From: a virus
Length of the DNA stretch: 23,002 bases
Direction: 5' to 3' (one strand)
Virus record (IMG/VR): IMGVR_UViG_3300031578_004418
Coordinates: 1-23,002 of that record
In this document: positions 20,791 through 23,002 of the stretch, in pieces
Layout of the letters: each line of letters starts with the position of its first letter
How positions within the stretch are numbered: the stretch's first letter is position 1
Made by a program: the position numbers and the translations under genes
Notes under the pieces: model-generated
Seen by the model: only the letters and a program-made list of their open reading frames with translations
The model's database searches: none
What the model was told of the DNA's origin: nothing

Positions 20791-21333
20791 TCAAATAAAG
20801 CCCAAATTAGCCGCTCGCCATATTACCAGGTCTATTGTTGCTAATTTGTCGCCGGTTTCGTCTGATAATTTTTTACACATATCAAAACACGTAACTCCGT
20901 AATCTTTCGCAATCCTGACAAGGTGGCGGTCGGGCTTGATACCATCAATCCCGAGATTTTTTGCAAGATGATATTTCGTAACTTTGCCTATGTACGGCAG
21001 CGTCTCTAAATATGCCATCTTGTCTGTCGCTTTTTGATAATCATTAAATATTTGATTGTAAGAAGTCAGCATTTTTGATATAGCTTCTGCTTTTCCTTTG
21101 TGTGCAAAGACTTCTAAAATCGGTACTCCAGTGCTTATGGCTTCCTGTATTTTCCTAAATATCCCCCTTGCCACTTGTTCTTTCATCCCGGCGTTCAAAA
21201 CCACCCATATATATTCGTCCAGAAAGTTTTTCGGTGACATACATGGGTAGATAGATCCGGCCCAGGCAACCTCCTTTTCGTAGCCGTTCTGTATAATTTG
21301 GGCTTTTAGATGTAAATATGTTTCCGGTTTCAT
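20791..21333 (-). CDS. Helix-hairpin-helix DNA glycosylase-like protein (HhH-GPD)
   Basis: A 180-residue protein. The telling segment is residues ~111-141: TLPYIGKVTKYHLAKNLGID then GIKPDRHLVRIAKDYG. The LPxIGxxT part is a helix-hairpin-helix, and PDRHLVR matches the end of the HhH-GPD motif, with D135 as the likely catalytic Asp and K117 or K120 as the possible catalytic Lys. The rest is helical. The family removes damaged or mismatched bases from DNA. The gene lies directly after a C5-cytosine methyltransferase, the same pairing as for the thymine-glycosylase Mig next to its methyltransferase in a methanogen plasmid, so repair of T:G mismatches is a reasonable inference. Residues 64-86 are the peptide encoded by the 70-base direct repeat. 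Confidence 0.7.
   Translation of the reverse strand: MKPETYLHLKAQIIQNGYEKEVAWAGSIYPCMSPKNFLDEYIWVVLNAGMKEQVARGIFRKIQEAISTGVPILEVFAHKGKAEAISKMLTSYNQIFNDYQKATDKMAYLETLPYIGKVTKYHLAKNLGIDGIKPDRHLVRIAKDYGVTCFDMCKKLSDETGDKLATIDLVIWRAANLGFI
21075..21144. repeat. 70-base direct repeat, copy 2, within glycosylase gene
   Basis: Identical to 20332-20401 over 70 bases, in the same orientation, 743 bases apart. It encodes EAISTGVPILEVFAHKGKAEAIS in the glycosylase, where it fits a helical region before the HhH motif, so this is probably the parental copy. Confidence 0.85.
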
Positions 21334-21359
21334 TTTATCTCTATTTTCGCCTTCCCTTT

Positions 21360-22160
21360 TTATTTTTTATTTGCACCGTCACAAACAGCCTCCAGTAAAA
21401 TTTTATGAACGGCCAAATCTATTTGAGCGGCGGCTGTTTTTTTATTCATCAGGATTTGTAACTTGGGATTAAACCATACGTCGTTCACCTCGCTTCGGGA
21501 AAACCCGTGTTCTGCGAAACACTTGACTGCGACAAGCCATGAAGGTATGTCAATCTTACCTTCTTTTTTCTTTTCGCGGTCAAAATGGGTTGGAGGCGGA
21601 AAAACCGGCAGGATATTCAGGTCGCTGCGGGCACCGTCGATAAACACCCTCAGCCGCCGCTGCGGGACGCCGTAGCTTGCCGCGTTAAGCAGGTTGAACC
21701 TGACGGCATATCCGCACTTCTCCAGGGTCTTTAATAATAGCTGAAAGAATTTCTTAAAGCTCAAAAGGCCCTGGATGTTCTCTATTACAAAATACCGGGG
21801 CCGGATTTCTTCGACCATCCGAATAAACTGCCACATCATCTTGGAGCGGGGGTCATTTACAGAACGCCTTGAGCTGGCATAGCTAAACCCCTGGCACGGC
21901 GGACCGCCGCTTAAAATGTCGAGCTGGCCCCTGGCCAAACCAACCTGTTTCAAAAGAGATTCTCCGCTCAGCGAGGTAATATCGGCCTGGATTATTTTCA
22001 TTTTCGGGAAAGCGGCTGCCTTGTTCGCTTCCAACGTCTCAACGCACCACTTGTCGATTTCAACGGCCGCAACGACGTCTATCCCGGCCTGCTGAAGGCC
22101 CAGCGCCATCCCGCCGGCGCCGGCGAACAACTCTATGGCTTTTAATTTGCGTTTTTTCAT
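21360..22160 (-). CDS. C5-cytosine DNA methyltransferase, shortened C-terminus
   Basis: A 266-residue protein; typical stand-alone enzymes have 320-420. Motif I is LFAGAGGMALGLQQAG (from 11), motif IV GGPPCQGFSY with catalytic Cys89, motif VI VIENIQG (125-131), motif VIII QRRLRVF (167-173), and PPPTHFD near 188. After that only ~75 residues remain; I see neither motif IX nor the GNxV of motif X. The target-recognition region must be very short, or needs a partner. The enzyme adds a methyl group to C5 of cytosine and would protect phage DNA or mark it. It lies between a DUF1643 gene and the glycosylase-like gene. No restriction enzyme is seen. The ribosome site is close to the ATG (AAGG), unusually short spacing. 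Confidence 0.85.
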   Translation of the reverse strand: MKKRKLKAIELFAGAGGMALGLQQAGIDVVAAVEIDKWCVETLEANKAAAFPKMKIIQADITSLSGESLLKQVGLARGQLDILSGGPPCQGFSYASSRRSVNDPRSKMMWQFIRMVEEIRPRYFVIENIQGLLSFKKFFQLLLKTLEKCGYAVRFNLLNAASYGVPQRRLRVFIDGARSDLNILPVFPPPTHFDREKKKEGKIDIPSWLVAVKCFAEHGFSRSEVNDVWFNPKLQILMNKKTAAAQIDLAVHKILLEAVCDGANKK

Positions 22161-22169
22161 ACCTTTATT

Positions 22170-22655
22170 TCAATTACTCATAAATAACGATAAACCTGAA
22201 GTTTTTGTGTCCCTTTTGAGGTACAGCGGATGTAGCGGCTGGTTGTTTTTTGTGAGGCCAAAGCATGATAGATTTTCTCTGCCTAACCACTCAATTACTC
22301 TCTCTCCCCTATTTAGATACTTCCCCAATACTCCCCAACAGGCGATGTTAAGCCCTGGTGGGTCAAGATACATTTTTAGAAAATCGTCATTTTCTTTGCC
22401 GATAGGGTCATCAGCCTTAAACAAGTCTTTCGGATTAGTTGCCCTGAAAGCAAACAGATTCAGCATATGAATGCCCCCAAACCCCCAGGCTTTGGCAAAT
22501 CCGACGCATCGTCTTACTGTAGGATCGTCCTTTATTTCGTCGGCGGTAGAGGGATTGAGGCCGATAAACATTACATGCCCGTCACCTTCCCGCCAGGTCC
22601 GCCACAGGGTGTACCTGTATTTGCGGCAGTCTGAAAACTGAGCCCCTTTTTGCAT
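22170..22655 (-). CDS. DUF1643 family protein
   Basis: A 161-residue protein that matches the DUF1643 pattern along almost its whole length: RYTLWRTW (14-21), VMFIGLNPSTADE (28-40), DDPTVRRCVGFAKAWGFGG (43-61), LNLFAFRATNPKDL (65-78) and ADDPIGKENDDFL, ending LGLT-like CFGLTKNNQPLHPLYLK. The family is small, soluble and uncharacterised; it is common in phages and mobile elements, often next to DNA-modification genes. The start has an AAAGG ribosome site six bases upstream. The gene lies between the truncated radical-SAM-like gene (12-base gap) and the C5 methyltransferase (9-base gap), so all three probably share a transcript. No catalytic residues are established. Confidence 0.85.
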   Translation of the reverse strand: MQKGAQFSDCRKYRYTLWRTWREGDGHVMFIGLNPSTADEIKDDPTVRRCVGFAKAWGFGGIHMLNLFAFRATNPKDLFKADDPIGKENDDFLKMYLDPPGLNIACWGVLGKYLNRGERVIEWLGRENLSCFGLTKNNQPLHPLYLKRDTKTSGLSLFMSN

Positions 22656-22667
22656 AACCTGCCTTTC

Positions 22668-23002
22668 TTAATAATATCTGCCAAAATGTAACTTGTTTGT
22701 AAAATGCAGGCCCCTTGCCCGGGGCATAAAGCCGCTGTAGTAGCCGAGCAGCCTTTTTATACCGGACATCACCGCCTCCTCGTCTTTGGGCCTGTCCCAT
22801 GCGAATTTAAGCTGTTTATGGAATCTAAGCGTTATCAAGGCCCTGCCTTGCTCTCCCGTTATTCTTCTGATATCAATCCCCTGAAAATCAACCGGCTGCC
22901 CCCATTTTTGAAGTTGCATAATGGCCCCCGGCCAGCATGGATTTGCAAAGAAGCTATTGTCCTGGACCGTAATATACCTGCCGTTCGGATTGAGGTTTTT
23001 CG
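22668..23002 (-). CDS. Radical-SAM-like protein, partial, 5' end outside window
   Basis: The frame is open from the right edge of the window to TAA at 22668, so the gene starts beyond it. An internal ATG at 22919 is not needed as a start. The visible 110 residues contain NPNGRYITVQDNSFFANPCW, then GQPVDFQGIDIRRITGEQGR and LKFAWDRPKDEEAVMSGIKR. These match, from pattern, the second half of a phage radical SAM protein family (xDNxFFxN, then DFQxGxDIRxxT, then AWDxPKxE). The cluster-binding CxxxCxxC would lie upstream of the window. The end (GYYSGFMPRARGLHFTNKLHFGRYY-like, last residues 83 on) is shorter than I expect for this family, where more barrel strands should follow, so the C-terminus may be truncated. 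Substrate unknown. Confidence 0.6.
   Translation of the reverse strand, partial: KNLNPNGRYITVQDNSFFANPCWPGAIMQLQKWGQPVDFQGIDIRRITGEQGRALITLRFHKQLKFAWDRPKDEEAVMSGIKRLLGYYSGFMPRARGLHFTNKLHFGRYY

Noticed and set aside
22582-22800. 72-residue frame crossing the junction of the radical-SAM-like and DUF1643 genes
   Set aside because: It overlaps both recognised genes in another frame, is strongly basic and has no family pattern.

Overview
The window looks like the structural and DNA-modification half of a tailed double-stranded DNA phage or prophage. Every gene I can support lies on the minus strand, so transcription runs from high to low coordinates. The head genes follow the lambda order: large terminase (GpA/TerL type), gpW-like head-completion protein, lambda-type portal, S49 protease with an in-frame internal scaffold start, decoration protein, major capsid protein and a probable head-tail connector. 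No integrase, repressor, tRNA or CRISPR array is visible, so the sequence does not settle whether this is an integrated prophage. The host may be a planctomycete or another bacterium with many dispersed repeats. This is inference from the GLUG-type repeats in one structural protein, the GC-rich codon use and a family of short host-style repeats that run into coding sequence. No host gene is present to confirm it.

Layout from right to left (direction of transcription). 23002-20444: a truncated radical-SAM-like protein, a DUF1643 protein, a short C5-cytosine methyltransferase, a helix-hairpin-helix (HhH-GPD-like) glycosylase and a coiled-coil protein, in a moderately AT-richer stretch. 20293-16669: two repeat-laden unknown proteins, a beta-class amino-methyltransferase (SPPY motif) with several Cys-pair knuckles, and an overlapping SPL-like radical SAM protein. 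16517-13779: a probable small terminase carrying repeat-derived sequence, an ASCH-domain protein and four small proteins, one a zinc ribbon and one a 46-residue protein overlapping the terminase start. 13782-5385: the head cassette. 5357-3174: a two-helix membrane (holin-like) protein, a right-handed beta-helix tailspike and a companion protein; the tailspike and half of the companion form an AT-rich island. 3174-1: a GLUG-repeat/tail-terminator-like fusion, a probable tail tube protein and two tail-region genes, the last cut by the window edge.

How the parts may work together: the terminases package DNA through the portal into a capsid built on the nested scaffold and matured by the S49 protease. 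The decoration protein adds a lectin-like domain to the head, while the tailspike and the GLUG protein offer surface-binding or degrading functions at or near the tail. The two methyltransferases probably protect phage DNA, and the HhH glycosylase next to the C5 enzyme may repair deamination mismatches.

Most unusual features: (1) two nearly identical 41-base terminator-like hairpins, each paired with a GC palindrome whose arms differ but still pair, flanking the decoration gene; (2) a short dispersed repeat ending in ACACGAAGA that lies just upstream of several start codons and is also translated inside genes; (3) a 70-base perfect direct repeat that carries a piece of the glycosylase gene into a second place in an open frame; (4) mosaic structural proteins (GLUG plus tail terminator, decoration plus lectin).
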